Source of the DNA: Miltoncostaea marina
Lineage (GTDB): Bacteria > Actinomycetota > Thermoleophilia > Miltoncostaeales > Miltoncostaeaceae
Assembly: GCF_018141525.1 (NCBI RefSeq)
Contig: NZ_CP064655.1
Location: 2,140,501 to 2,204,500, forward strand
Length of the DNA: 64,000 bases
Direction of reading: 5' to 3'
Shown here: positions 32,415-42,728 of the stretch, piece by piece
Layout: each line of letters begins with the position of its first letter
Numbering within the stretch: position 1 is the stretch's first letter
The notes under the pieces: model-generated
Told to the model about the DNA's origin: nothing
The model's database searches: none
The model's input: the letters and a program-made list of their open reading frames with translations, nothing else
Position numbers and translations under genes: made by a program

Positions 32415-33661
32415 AGGTAGCCGAGCGGGTTGACGGCGCCGCCGTTGACCCGCACCTCGAAGTGCAGGTGCACGCCGGTCGAGCTGCCGGTGGTGCCCAT
32501 GCCGCCCACCACGGTGCCCTGGCCCACGGACTGGCCGACGGAGACCGCGATGCTCGACAGGTGGGCGTACGCGGTGGAGAGCCCGCCGCCGTGGTCGACG
32601 ACGACCATGTTCCCGTAGCCGCCGTTCCAGCCGGCCACGATCACGGTGCCGCCCTTCGCGGCCGCGATCGGCGTGCCGCTGGAGCCGGCGATGTCGATGC
32701 CCTCGTGCATCCGCCCCCAGCGGGGGCCGTAGGTCGAGGTGAGCGTTCCGCTGACCGGCCAGACCATGCCCGCGGACGACGCCGCCCCGGTGGCGACCGA
32801 GCCGCTCGGGCCGGACGAGGACGCCGACGACGACGGGCTCGCCGCCGCCTGCGCGGCGCGGATCTTCTCCGCGAGGGCGGCGGAGCGCGCCTCGAGGTCG
32901 GCGGTCGCCTCCTCGTACTCGTGGCGGTCGTGGCGCACCCGGGAGAGCAGGGCGCGCCGGCCGGAGAGGGCGGTGTTGACCTGGGTGGCCTGCACCTCGA
33001 GCTCGGCCCGCGCGGCGCGCGCCTGCTCGGCGGCCCGCTCGGCCCGCGCCTCGGACTCGGCGACCTCGGCCCGCATGGAGGCGATGGCGTCGCGCGTGCG
33101 CCTGGTCTCGTCGCGGTAGCGGCGCACGGTGCCGGCCAGGTCGCTGTCGCGGTTGGCGATGCCCTCGAGCAGGTCGGTGGTCTCGACGGCCGCGGCGAGG
33201 CTGCCGGACTCCACGAGCACGAGGATCGGGTCGGGCGTGCCGCGGGCGTAGAGCTCGCGCAGGCGCATGCCGAGCAGCTCCTGGCGATGGCGCAGCTCGG
33301 CCTCGGCCTCGGCGAGCCGCGCCTTCTCGACCTTCAGCCGCGCCGTCAGCTGCCGCAACCGCTCCTGCAGCGCGGCGAGCTCGGCGTCGAGCCGCTCGGA
33401 GCGGGCCCGCAGGGGCGCCAGCCGCGCGCGCAGGGCGCGGATGCGCTGGGAGTAGGCCGCCACCTCGGAGGTGAGCACCGACTCGCGGCCGCGCGCCTGC
33501 TGCAGGCGGTCGCGCGCCCGCTCGAGGCGCTGGTCGACGTCGGCCTTCTCGTCGGCGGGCGCCGACGTCGCGATGCCGGCGCCCGCCGCGAGCGCGGCGG
33601 CGCCGAGCAGCACCGCGAACCGGCCGGCCCTGCGGCCCGGAGCCGCGGACCGGTGGGTCAC
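32411..33661 (-). CDS. Coiled-coil M23 peptidase (EnvC/NlpD-like murein hydrolase or activator)
   Basis: 416 residues, GTG start overlapping the upstream stop. A signal peptide (1-33) is followed by a long coiled coil (about 38-265, many R-L-x-x-A-x-x-R-L units), a Ser-rich linker, and a C-terminal M23 domain (about 300-416) with M-H-E-G-I-D and V-H-L-H-F-E-V, the zinc ligands of an active LytM enzyme. Secreted; probably acts in cell separation. It pairs with the adjacent M23 gene. Confidence 0.88.
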   Translation of the reverse strand: MTHRSAAPGRRAGRFAVLLGAAALAAGAGIATSAPADEKADVDQRLERARDRLQQARGRESVLTSEVAAYSQRIRALRARLAPLRARSERLDAELAALQERLRQLTARLKVEKARLAEAEAELRHRQELLGMRLRELYARGTPDPILVLVESGSLAAAVETTDLLEGIANRDSDLAGTVRRYRDETRRTRDAIASMRAEVAESEARAERAAEQARAARAELEVQATQVNTALSGRRALLSRVRHDRHEYEEATADLEARSAALAEKIRAAQAAASPSSSASSSGPSGSVATGAASSAGMVWPVSGTLTSTYGPRWGRMHEGIDIAGSSGTPIAAAKGGTVIVAGWNGGYGNMVVVDHGGGLSTAYAHLSSIAVSVGQSVGQGTVVGGMGTTGSSTGVHLHFEVRVNGGAVNPLGYL

Positions 33662-34569
33662 CTGCGGTCGCGCGCCTGCGTCCGAGCTGTCGGATCCACG
33701 GCCACGAGGTGTGAGTACGGGTTGATCGGCCGCGATCCTGCCGGCCGGATCTCGAAGTGCAGGTGGGTCGCGCCGTAGCGGGCGTCGCCCGTGTTGCCGA
33801 CGGTGCCGATCACCTGCCCCGCCGTGACCCGCGAGCCCTCCTGCAGGCCCGCCGCGATCGACGTCATGTGCGCGTAGTAGTAGTCGGTGCCGTCCGCGCG
33901 CTGGAGCCACACGTAGATGCCGCCGAGCCCGGTCTCGCGCCGCGTGAGGCGGGACACGGTGGCGTCGGTCACGGCCACGAGCGGCGTGCCGCGGTCGGCC
34001 ATGATGTCGGTGCCCTCGTGGCTGCCCTGGTGGCGGGCGGCCCCGTAGTCGTCGCTGTAGGTGTAGTCCTGGCCGCCCACGGGGAACACGTCGAGGTACC
34101 GCGAGGCGCCGGGCACGACCGCCGCGCGGGTGGCGGCGCGGGGCGCGCCCGCGGCCATGCGGGTGCGCAGGCCGAGGCGCTTCATGAGCCTGGCGTTCGC
34201 GACGCCGGTCGGCTTCATCCGGAAGCGGCGCTGCACCTGCTTGACGGCCCGCTTGGTGGCGGGGCCGAAGGCGCCGTCGACCGCGATGCGGGCGCCGCGC
34301 CGGCGCAGCTCACGCTGCAGGTCGCGCACGATGGCGCCGCGCGCGCCCAGCCGCAGCACGACCGGCTTGGTGCGGACGCGGGCGGGGGCGCGCAGGGCGG
34401 CTGCCGCCGGCGCGGGGGCCGGGGCGGCCGCGGCGGCCGTCTGGGCCGTCGGCGCGGGGGCGGCCCCCTGGGCGGGGGTGCGGGAGACGGACGTGGGGAT
34501 CTCCACGTCCTGGGCGACAGCGACGCCGGCGGAGCCGGCGAGGGCCGCGAGCACGAGCGCGGCCGTCAC
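33658..34569 (-). CDS. M23 peptidase with peptidoglycan-binding domain
   Basis: 303 residues from GTG 34569. A signal peptide (to about residue 20, A-V-A-Q-D) and an Ala/Pro linker come first. A PG_binding_1 domain follows (L-R-L-G-A-R-G-A-I-V-R-D-L-Q, V-D-G-A-F-G-P-A-T). The M23 domain has the zinc motif H-E-G-T-D and the later H-L-H-F-E. It is secreted and cuts peptidoglycan cross-bridges. A 150-nt leader with a good promoter precedes it, suggesting RNA-level control. First gene of a two-gene operon. Confidence 0.9.
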   Translation of the reverse strand: MTAALVLAALAGSAGVAVAQDVEIPTSVSRTPAQGAAPAPTAQTAAAAAPAPAPAAAALRAPARVRTKPVVLRLGARGAIVRDLQRELRRRGARIAVDGAFGPATKRAVKQVQRRFRMKPTGVANARLMKRLGLRTRMAAGAPRAATRAAVVPGASRYLDVFPVGGQDYTYSDDYGAARHQGSHEGTDIMADRGTPLVAVTDATVSRLTRRETGLGGIYVWLQRADGTDYYYAHMTSIAAGLQEGSRVTAGQVIGTVGNTGDARYGATHLHFEIRPAGSRPINPYSHLVAVDPTARTQARDRR

Positions 34570-34718
34570 GAATGCATGACGGGACCGGCCGGGACCTCTG
34601 TGGGCACGCGTACGGGCTGAGATCCTTCGGCTCCTTTCCGCCCACGGCAGATGACCGCGGGCTGTGGGTCACCGGCCTGGGCGGGGCACGGCGCCTCTCG
34701 GAGTGCGGGGACGCGGGG
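34570..34718 (-). ncRNA. Candidate structured leader (possible c-di-AMP riboswitch) of the M23 operon
   Basis: A leader of about 145 nt lies between a good promoter and the M23 start codon. It contains a CCCAC/GTGGG hairpin and a G-C-C-G-A-A element followed by CAGC, CCGTA and a GCG near its 3' end. This recalls, incompletely, the GCCGAA...CAGC...GTAGGC end of ydaO-type c-di-AMP riboswitches, which often precede cell-wall hydrolase genes in Actinobacteria. The match is partial and made by eye, so the family is uncertain. Confidence 0.35.
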
Positions 34719-34748
34719 ACTTTACGGACCCTTCACCGAGCCGGTCAA
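34719..34748 (-). promoter_or_regulatory. Sigma70-type promoter for the M23 peptidase operon
   Basis: On the minus strand, TTGACC (34743-34748) and TAAAGT (34719-34724) are separated by 18 bp. They lie about 150 bp before the M23 start codon, implying a long untranslated leader. Confidence 0.55.
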
Positions 34749-34865
34749 GGGCGGTCAGGGCCCGCGTGACGGGTGTCAGGGGCCCGCACACGCTATTTGC
34801 CGGGGAAATCGCCCGTATCCGTTTCGGCCGCATCCGCGCGGCCTTGAGCCCCGCGACCGGCGGTG
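34749..34865. other. Upstream spacer between the M23 promoter and the CcmI-like gene
   Basis: About 115 bp without a gene, separating the end of the ccm run (34866) from the M23 promoter. It has an AT-richer patch near 34794-34820 that may take part in promoter control; nothing else is seen. Confidence 0.35.
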
Positions 34866-35153
34866 TCAGCCCCGGGTGAGCTCGTCGCGCCGTCGCATGA
34901 GCTCGACGGCGCGCGCCCGCTCGGCGCGGTCCAGCGCGGTGAAGTCCTCGTCGGAGAGGTTGCCGGCGCGGTGGTCCATCTCGATCTCCCGGACGGCCTC
35001 CAGGGAGCGGCGCAGGTCCTCCTCGAGCGCCCGGCGGGCGTCGTCCGCGGCGTCGCCGGGCGCGTCGCCGGCCGGCCGGGCCACGAGCGGCCAGGCCATG
35101 GCGGCGACCGCCGCCAGCGCCAGGGCGGCGAGGATCAGCGACGGGGCGAGCAC
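34866..35153 (-). CDS. CcmI-like small membrane protein of cytochrome c maturation
   Basis: 95 residues: one N-terminal transmembrane helix (L-I-L-A-A-L-A-L-A-A-V-A-A-M-A-W) and a charged helical tail (R-A-L-E-E-D-L-R-R-S-L-E-A-V-R-E-I-E-M-D-H). This matches the N-terminal part of CcmI/CycH, including the E-x-D-x-x-x-G-x-L-S-D-E-D-F segment. It follows ccmF by 4 bp. It lacks the TPR domain of full CcmI, so the name is by layout and motif. Confidence 0.7.
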   Translation of the reverse strand: MLAPSLILAALALAAVAAMAWPLVARPAGDAPGDAADDARRALEEDLRRSLEAVREIEMDHRAGNLSDEDFTALDRAERARAVELMRRRDELTRG

Positions 35154-35157
35154 GGCG

Positions 35158-37152
<1,995 letters not shown>

Positions 37153-37170
37153 GGTCGCGGCCTCAACGCG

Positions 37171-37584
37171 TCAGGTCTGCGTGTCGCCCGGCTCGTCGGA
37201 GAACTTCGACGGGCAGAGGGTGACGAGGGAGTCCTCGCGGGCGATGAAGCGGCCCTGCTCGTCGAGGGCGCCGGTGACCACGATCTCGCGCCCCGCCTTG
37301 AACTGGTCGGGCACCGAGCCGTGGTAGACGACATCGACCGTCTGGCCGGGGTTCTCCTTGTCGCGCAGGGTGAAGACCAGGCCCTCGTCGGTCTGGGCCC
37401 GCCCAGCCGCGTCGGCGGGCGCGCCGGGGGCGACGGTGCCGTTCAGCCGGTAGGTGGTCGCGGCCGCCAGCTCGCCGGGGCCAGCGTAGGTCTCGAGGCT
37501 GCCGCCGATGCTGGTCCAGGCCAGCCAGGCGCCCAGCACCACGGCCAGGCCGATCGCGACGATGAACCGCATCCGGGATCGCAT
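37171..37584 (-). CDS. ccmE: Heme chaperone CcmE, cysteine type
   Basis: 137 residues: an N-terminal anchor (F-I-V-A-I-G-L-A-V-V-L), then the OB-fold with V-V-Y-H-G-S-V-P-D-Q-F. In most bacteria heme is bound by a His in L-A-K-H-D-E-x-Y. Here the equivalent place reads L-V-T-L-C-P-S-K-F (Cys124...Phe128), resembling the C-x3-Y variant known from some archaea and sulfate reducers. It works with CcmF. Confidence 0.85.
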   Translation of the reverse strand: MRSRMRFIVAIGLAVVLGAWLAWTSIGGSLETYAGPGELAAATTYRLNGTVAPGAPADAAGRAQTDEGLVFTLRDKENPGQTVDVVYHGSVPDQFKAGREIVVTGALDEQGRFIAREDSLVTLCPSKFSDEPGDTQT

Positions 37585-37741
37585 CGCGGTGATCGTACAC
37601 CGGCGCCGCGACGGCGGGCGGGGACGTTGTTCCCTCTCGGCGCCGGGGCTGCAACACTGCGGCACGGCAATATCTCGAATTCCCTGGGTTTTCCGTCGTA
37701 CAATCGGGCGGGACGCCGAACGACAGACAGGAGCTGAGCCC

Positions 37742-38581
37742 ATGAGCCGACGCAACGAGGTGCTCGTGACCACCGACTGGGTGGCCGAGCACGCCGATGA
37801 TCCCGCCTATCGCCTCGTCGAGGTCGACGAGGACACCGAGGCCTACCAGGGCGGGCACATCCGCAACGCCATCGCCTGGCACTGGAAGGACGACCTCCAC
37901 GCCGCGCCGCGCCGGGACTTCCTCGACCAGGAGGGCCTGACGGAGCTGCTGCGCCGCTCCGGCATCGGCGCCGACACGACGGTCGTCCTCTACGGCGGCA
38001 ACAACAACTGGTTCGCGACCTACGCCTACTGGCTCCTCCGCTACCTGGGCTTCGACCGCGTCAAGCTCGTGGACGGCGGGCGCAAGAAGTGGGAGCTCGA
38101 GGGCCGCGAGCTGGTGACCGAGGTGCCCGAGGTCCAGCCGGCCGAGCCGGGCGCGCTCGGCGCCGTGCGCACGGAGCTGCGCGCCTACCGCGACGACGTC
38201 CTGGCCCACATCGGCGGCGAGGGCAGGACGATGGTCGACGTGCGCAGCCCCGCCGAGTACTCCGGCGAGGTCATGGCGCCGCCGCACCTGCCCCAGGAGC
38301 AGGCGCAGGTGCCCGGCCACATCCCCGGCGCGGCCAACGTGCCGTGGGCGAGCACGGCCAAGGACGACGGCTCCTTCAAGAGCGACGACGAGCTGACGAA
38401 GCTCTACTCGGACGTCGGGGTGACCCCCGACACCGACGTGATCGCCTACTGCCGCATCGGCGAGCGCTCGAGCCACAGCTGGTTCGTGCTGCACGAGATC
38501 CTCGGCTACGAGCGGGTCCGCAACTACGACGGCTCGTGGACCGAGTACGGCAGCCTCGTCGGGGTGCCGGTCGAGAGGTAG
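37742..38581 (+). CDS. Thiosulfate/3-mercaptopyruvate sulfurtransferase (two rhodanese domains)
   Basis: 279 residues, ATG with CAGGAG 9 bp upstream. The N-terminal rhodanese domain is inactive-like. The C-terminal one has the active-site loop Y-C-R-I-G-E-R-S-S-H-S-W with Cys237, the actinobacterial CysA/SseA type. V-D-V-R-S-P-A-E-Y and H-I-P-G-A are the usual domain marks. A possible -10 (TACAAT at about 37698) precedes it. Confidence 0.92.
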   Translation: MSRRNEVLVTTDWVAEHADDPAYRLVEVDEDTEAYQGGHIRNAIAWHWKDDLHAAPRRDFLDQEGLTELLRRSGIGADTTVVLYGGNNNWFATYAYWLLRYLGFDRVKLVDGGRKKWELEGRELVTEVPEVQPAEPGALGAVRTELRAYRDDVLAHIGGEGRTMVDVRSPAEYSGEVMAPPHLPQEQAQVPGHIPGAANVPWASTAKDDGSFKSDDELTKLYSDVGVTPDTDVIAYCRIGERSSHSWFVLHEILGYERVRNYDGSWTEYGSLVGVPVER

Positions 38582-38719
38582 CCGCGCCGCGCGGCGCCGG
38601 GGAGCCCGTCCCGGCGCCGCGCAGGTCGGGCCGGCCCGACCGGCGGCCGACGGCGCGGACCGCATCCTTGTGCGCCCGGCCCATGCGGGCGGCCGCGCCG
38701 TCCCGGAGCATGCGGCCGC

Positions 38720-39064
38720 GTGAGCCGCGCCCCGCAGACCGTCGAGCACGCGCTGGGGCCGATCGACCGCATCCCGCTCGGCGGGGGACGCGAGTTCGCC
38801 GTGGCCGGCGTGCGCATCGCGGTCTTCCGGCCGCGCGCCGGTGGCGTGCGCGCCACCGCGGCCGAGTGCCCGCACCGGGGCGGCCGCATGGCCGACGGCT
38901 TCACCGGCATGGGCGCCGTGGTCTGCCCCGTGCACGGCTGGGGCTTCCGCCTCGACACGGGCGAGGCGGTGGTCGGCGAGGGCGCCATCGCGTGCCACCC
39001 GGTGCGCCTCGGGCCCGGCGGGGAGATCCTCGTGACGCTGCCGGCCCCGGCCCGGACGGGGTAG
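38720..39064 (+). CDS. Rieske [2Fe-2S] ferredoxin-like protein
   Basis: 114 residues, GTG start. The cluster ligands are C-P-H-R-G-G (Cys50, His52) and C-P-V-H-G-W (Cys69, His72), spaced as in soluble Rieske ferredoxins and NirD-like proteins. No membrane anchor. The electron partner is unknown; it stands between the sulfurtransferase and the ligase genes. Confidence 0.88.
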   Translation: MSRAPQTVEHALGPIDRIPLGGGREFAVAGVRIAVFRPRAGGVRATAAECPHRGGRMADGFTGMGAVVCPVHGWGFRLDTGEAVVGEGAIACHPVRLGPGGEILVTLPAPARTG

Positions 39065-39076
39065 CGTCCGGGCCGC

Positions 39077-40024
39077 ATGGCCCTCCCCCTCCACCCGCCC
39101 CTCGCCCCGCAGCTCGCCCGCTCGGCGAAGGAGGTGCCGCGCGGGGACGGCTGGTCCTACGAGCGCAAGCTGGACGGCTTCCGCGCGATCGTCTTCGTGG
39201 ACGGCGACGCGGTCCACATCCAGTCGCGCGGCGGCAAGCCGCTCGACCGCTACTTCCCCGAGCTGCGCTTCGGCCCCGGCCGCTACGTGGTGGACGGCGA
39301 GATCGTCGTCGCGGGCGGCCGTGGCGGGCGCGAGGACTTCGGGGCGCTGCAGCAGCGCATCCACCCGGCCGAGTCGCGGGTGCGGATGCTCGCCGAGGCG
39401 ACGCCGGCCGCCTTCGCCGCCTTCGACCTGCTCGCCGAGGGGGACGCGCCCCTGCTGGAGCGGCCGTTCGCCGAGCGCCGGGCGCGGCTGGAGGCGCTCG
39501 CGCCGGGGGCCGGCCTCGCGCCGGTCGCCACGAGCACCGACCCGGAGGACGCCGCACCGTGGCTCACGGGGTCCGAGGGGGTGATCGCGAAGCGGCTCGA
39601 CGCGCCGTACCGCCCCGGCGAGCGGCAGGGCATGGTCAAGATCAAGCGGGTCCGCACGCTCGACTGCGTGGTGATGGGCTGGCGGCCGGGCAAGCTCGAG
39701 GGCACCGTGGGGTCGCTGATCCTGGGGCTCTACGACGGCGGCGCGCTGCGGCCGGTGGGCCACTGCGCCGGGTTCACCGGCGCGCGCAAGCGCGGCCTGC
39801 GCGACGAGCTGGCGCCCTACGAGACGGGCGGCCGCGGCTCGGGGGAGGCCAGTCGCTGGAGCGGCGGCCGCGACCTGGAGTGGGTCGAGATGCGCCCCGA
39901 GCTGGTCGCCGAGGTCTCGTACGACCACGCGAGCGACGGGCGCATCCGCCACGGGGCCCGCCTGCTGCGCTGGCGCCACGACCGCGACCCGCGCTCCTGC
40001 ACCGTGGACCAGCTCGAGGCGTGA
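39077..40024 (+). CDS. ATP-dependent DNA ligase
   Basis: 315 residues, the compact LigC/LigD-ligase size. Lys31 of E-R-K-L-D-G-F-R is the adenylated lysine (motif I). Motif III appears as F-D-L-L, motif IV as E-G-V-I-A-K, and motif V as V-K-I-K. The C-terminal OB-fold includes V-G-H-C-A-G-F-T and E-V-S-Y. Probably a repair or end-joining ligase. The next gene overlaps its stop. Confidence 0.92.
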   Translation: MALPLHPPLAPQLARSAKEVPRGDGWSYERKLDGFRAIVFVDGDAVHIQSRGGKPLDRYFPELRFGPGRYVVDGEIVVAGGRGGREDFGALQQRIHPAESRVRMLAEATPAAFAAFDLLAEGDAPLLERPFAERRARLEALAPGAGLAPVATSTDPEDAAPWLTGSEGVIAKRLDAPYRPGERQGMVKIKRVRTLDCVVMGWRPGKLEGTVGSLILGLYDGGALRPVGHCAGFTGARKRGLRDELAPYETGGRGSGEASRWSGGRDLEWVEMRPELVAEVSYDHASDGRIRHGARLLRWRHDRDPRSCTVDQLEA

Positions 40025-41133
40025 GCCCGCCCTCGGAGGCCGTCCTGCGCCGGTGGTGGGCGCGGTCGGGGGGCCTCTGGAGCGGCCGCGAGCGCGACGT
40101 GCCGGGGGCCGTGCGCCGCTGCGCCGGCGTGCAGGCGCAGGACTGGGGCGCCGCCCGCCTGCAGGTGCGGGCCCGCGCCCCGGCCCTGGCGGCCGACGAC
40201 GTCGACCGGGCGCTCGCCGAGGGCGCCGTGGTGCGGACCTGGGCGATGCGCGGCACGCTGCAGCTGCTGCCCGCCGAGGGGATCCGGGATCTGCTCGCGC
40301 TGTTCGCCGAGCCCAACGCCCGCCGCTACGCGCGCCGCCGCGCCGAGCTCGGCCTGGAGCCGGTCCTCGACCGGGCCGTCGCCGCGACGCGCGAGGCGCT
40401 CGCCGACCGCGGCCCCCTGCGGCGCCACGAGCTGGTCGGGGAGCTGCGCCGGCGCGGCGTGCCGATCGGCGACGACGGGCAGGCGGCCGCCCACCTGATG
40501 ATGGTGGCCGCGGCGCGCGGCATCGCCTGCCGCGGACCCGAGGGGCCCGGCGGCCGGCCCACGCTCGCCCCCCTCGACGCCCTCGTCCCCCCGGCGCCCC
40601 CGCGCGATCCCGACGCCGTCCTCGGCGACCTCGCCCTCGCCCACGCGCGCGCCTTCGGCCCGGTGGACGAGCGCGACCTCATCCGCTGGAGCGGCCTGCC
40701 GGCCGCGCTCGCCCGCCGCGGCTTCGCCCTCGCCGCCCGGCGCCTGCGGCGGGTCGCGACGCCGCTCGGGCCCCGCTGGGCGCCGCGGGGCGAGCGCCCT
40801 CCGGCGGCGCCGCGCGGGCCGCGGGTGCGCCTGCTGGGCGCCTTCGAGACCCACCTGCTCGGGCACGCCGACCGCTCACCGCTGCTGGCGCCCGCCGACG
40901 ACCGACGGGTGGCCTCGGGCGGCGTCATCCTGCCCACGGTGCTCGTCGACGGGCGCGTGGCCGGCACCTGGCGCGCCGAGCGCCGGGCGGGCCGGGTGGC
41001 CCTGCGGGTCGCCCCGTTCGCGCCGCTCGGCGACGGCGTGGCCGAGGCCCTCGCGCCCGAGGCCGCGGCCGTGGGGCGCTTCCTCGGCCTCGAGGCGACG
41101 CTCGAGGCCGAGGATCCCGTCGGCGGGGCCTAG
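40021..41133 (+). CDS. Winged-helix AlkZ-like DNA glycosylase (HTH_42 family)
   Basis: 370 residues, GTG overlapping the ligase stop. The family signature Q-A-Q (Gln38-Ala-Gln40 in G-V-Q-A-Q-D-W-G) and R-T-W-A-M-R-G-T-L are present. The family includes AlkZ and YcaQ, which unhook crosslinked or alkylated bases, so coupling to a ligase fits DNA repair. Exact substrate unknown. Confidence 0.85.
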   Translation: MSPPSEAVLRRWWARSGGLWSGRERDVPGAVRRCAGVQAQDWGAARLQVRARAPALAADDVDRALAEGAVVRTWAMRGTLQLLPAEGIRDLLALFAEPNARRYARRRAELGLEPVLDRAVAATREALADRGPLRRHELVGELRRRGVPIGDDGQAAAHLMMVAAARGIACRGPEGPGGRPTLAPLDALVPPAPPRDPDAVLGDLALAHARAFGPVDERDLIRWSGLPAALARRGFALAARRLRRVATPLGPRWAPRGERPPAAPRGPRVRLLGAFETHLLGHADRSPLLAPADDRRVASGGVILPTVLVDGRVAGTWRAERRAGRVALRVAPFAPLGDGVAEALAPEAAAVGRFLGLEATLEAEDPVGGA

Positions 41134-41522
41134 CGCCCGCGCACCCGGAAGGCCACCACGCCGCGCAGGGCGTGGCCGTCGGCGCCCCTCACGCGCCAGA
41201 CGACCCGGTAGCGGGCCGCCTGGGCCCGCCGGCCCGGCCGCGTCAGCGACACGACCACCCGCCGCGCGTCGCGCGGGTCCAGCCGCGCCCGGCGGACGAG
41301 GTCGCCGCGCCCGTCGCGGGTCACCCGGACGGCGTCCACCCGGGTGAGCGGCCCCGCGAAGGTGAGGGTCACCGTCGCCGGCACGCGCGCGACGGTCGCC
41401 CCGTGGCGCGGCGTCGACGCCTCGAGCCCGGTGTGGGCCGTCGCCTGCGTGACGGCGGCAGGCGCCGCGAGGGCCGCGAGCGCCGCGCCCGCCGCGAGCG
41501 CCACCGTGGCCCGCACCCTCAT
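41130..41522 (-). CDS. CopC-domain secreted copper-binding protein
   Basis: 130 residues. After a signal peptide the mature chain would start near His30 (T-A-H-T-G-L-E-A-S-T-P), the usual CopC copper ligand. V-T-L-T-F-A-G-P-L and W-R-V-R-G-A-D-G-H-A-L complete the fold. It lacks a fused CopD membrane domain. It is the last of a three-gene set with a SOD-like and a membrane protein. Confidence 0.85.
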   Translation of the reverse strand: MRVRATVALAAGAALAALAAPAAVTQATAHTGLEASTPRHGATVARVPATVTLTFAGPLTRVDAVRVTRDGRGDLVRRARLDPRDARRVVVSLTRPGRRAQAARYRVVWRVRGADGHALRGVVAFRVRGR

Positions 41523-42046
41523 CGGAGCGCCCCGCAGGCGAGCGGCGGGTTCGCGCCCGGCACCATCGGCGCGCCGGCCGTCGTCGGGTCCCGGTGCACC
41601 ATCAGGTAGACGCCCCTGCGCACGGCGCGCTCGGTCACCCGCTCGCGGATGACGCCGAAGGCGACGCCGTTGGCGTCGGCGACGAGGTCCGGCAGGTCCG
41701 CCAGGTGGCGGGTGGTCCGGCGCCCGGCCGGGGCGCACGCGGCCACGGGGCCGCCGACGGCGCTGCCGTGCACGTGCTCGGCGTGGCGGGAGCCCGGGGC
41801 GAGCCCCCACATCACGATGAAGCCGCGGAGCGTGCCCCCGCGCTGGGTGAGCCGGGCCACGCCCATCGGCCCGCCGGCCCGCAGCGGCCGGATGAGGACG
41901 GTGGCGTCGCCCCTGACCGCGGCGAGCGCGGCGGCTCGCGGCGACTCGGGGGCCCCCGGGTGGGCGCCGCCATGGGCGCCGGCGATGCCGGCGCCCATGG
42001 CGAGGCAGGCGACGGCCGCGCAGGCCGCGGTGATGCGTGCGTTCAC
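41519..42046 (-). CDS. Secreted Cu/Zn superoxide dismutase-like protein
   Basis: 175 residues with a signal peptide (to about A-G-A-H). Features resembling SodC: G-L-A-P-G-S-R-H-A-E-H-V-H-G, a Cys pair (about residue 108 and near the C-terminus), R-H-L-A-D-L-P-D-L and A-D-A-N-G-V-A. Some canonical metal ligands are not obvious, so it may be a structural relative rather than an active dismutase. It overlaps copC. Confidence 0.65.
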   Translation of the reverse strand: MNARITAACAAVACLAMGAGIAGAHGGAHPGAPESPRAAALAAVRGDATVLIRPLRAGGPMGVARLTQRGGTLRGFIVMWGLAPGSRHAEHVHGSAVGGPVAACAPAGRRTTRHLADLPDLVADANGVAFGVIRERVTERAVRRGVYLMVHRDPTTAGAPMVPGANPPLACGALR

Positions 42047-42107
42047 GGTGTTCCTCCGGATGATGGGGTGTGCCGCGCCCGCGGCGAGGACCGCCGGGGC
42101 GCGCCGC

Positions 42108-42671
42108 TCAGGCCCTCCGGAGGGGCGGCGGGCCGCGCGTCCGGCGGGGCGCCGCGGCCGCGGCGCGCGCGGGCCGGGGCGCCCGCGCCGCCACCCGCCC
42201 GCGCGGGGCGGACGCGGCGCCCGCGGCCGCGAACCAGCGGCCGACGGCGCGCGCGAGCGCCGCCGCGCGGGCGAGCCAGCGCTCGAGCCGCGCCACGAGC
42301 ACCGCGGTCAGGACCGCGGCGGCCAGGTGCGGGATCAGCTGGGCGGCGCCGGCCGGCGCGTGGCCGGCGTGGTCCCCCGCCACGCCCGCCGCCCACGGCG
42401 CGGCGAGCAGCACGGCGTGCGCGAGCGCCTGCAGGGCGGCCGCGACCGCGAGCGTGCGGCCGGCGCCCCGCGGGCGGAAGCGCCGGCGCGGCCCCAGGAG
42501 GGCGGCGACGGCGACCAGGCCGGCCCACGCGGCCGGCGCGACCGGCAGCACCCGCAGGCCGCCCACGGCGAGCGCGTGGGCGCCGAGGGTGGCGGCCAGC
42601 GCGCCCGCGGCAAGGACCGCCCTGCGGAGGGCGAGCGCCTGGGGCTCGGGGATCCTCGTCACGCGGGTCAC
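42108..42671 (-). CDS. Membrane protein of the CopC cluster
   Basis: 187 residues from GTG 42671, with four or five hydrophobic segments and a loop containing D-H-A-G-H-A-P. The C-terminal 50 residues are Arg/Ala rich and probably cytoplasmic. No family recognised. It lies 61 bp upstream of the SOD-like gene in the same direction, so it may serve copper or redox handling at the membrane. Confidence 0.6.
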   Translation of the reverse strand: MTRVTRIPEPQALALRRAVLAAGALAATLGAHALAVGGLRVLPVAPAAWAGLVAVAALLGPRRRFRPRGAGRTLAVAAALQALAHAVLLAAPWAAGVAGDHAGHAPAGAAQLIPHLAAAVLTAVLVARLERWLARAAALARAVGRWFAAAGAASAPRGRVAARAPRPARAAAAAPRRTRGPPPLRRA

Positions 42672-42728
42672 GCTATCCGGGCGCCGGGGGCGCCGGCGAG
42701 TGACGGCCGGCCCGCCCCGGACGCCCCG

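Noticed and set aside
37660-37703. Promoter TACAAT before the sulfurtransferase
   Set aside because: The -10 is good but no convincing -35 is found at the right spacing, so it is mentioned only in the gene entry.
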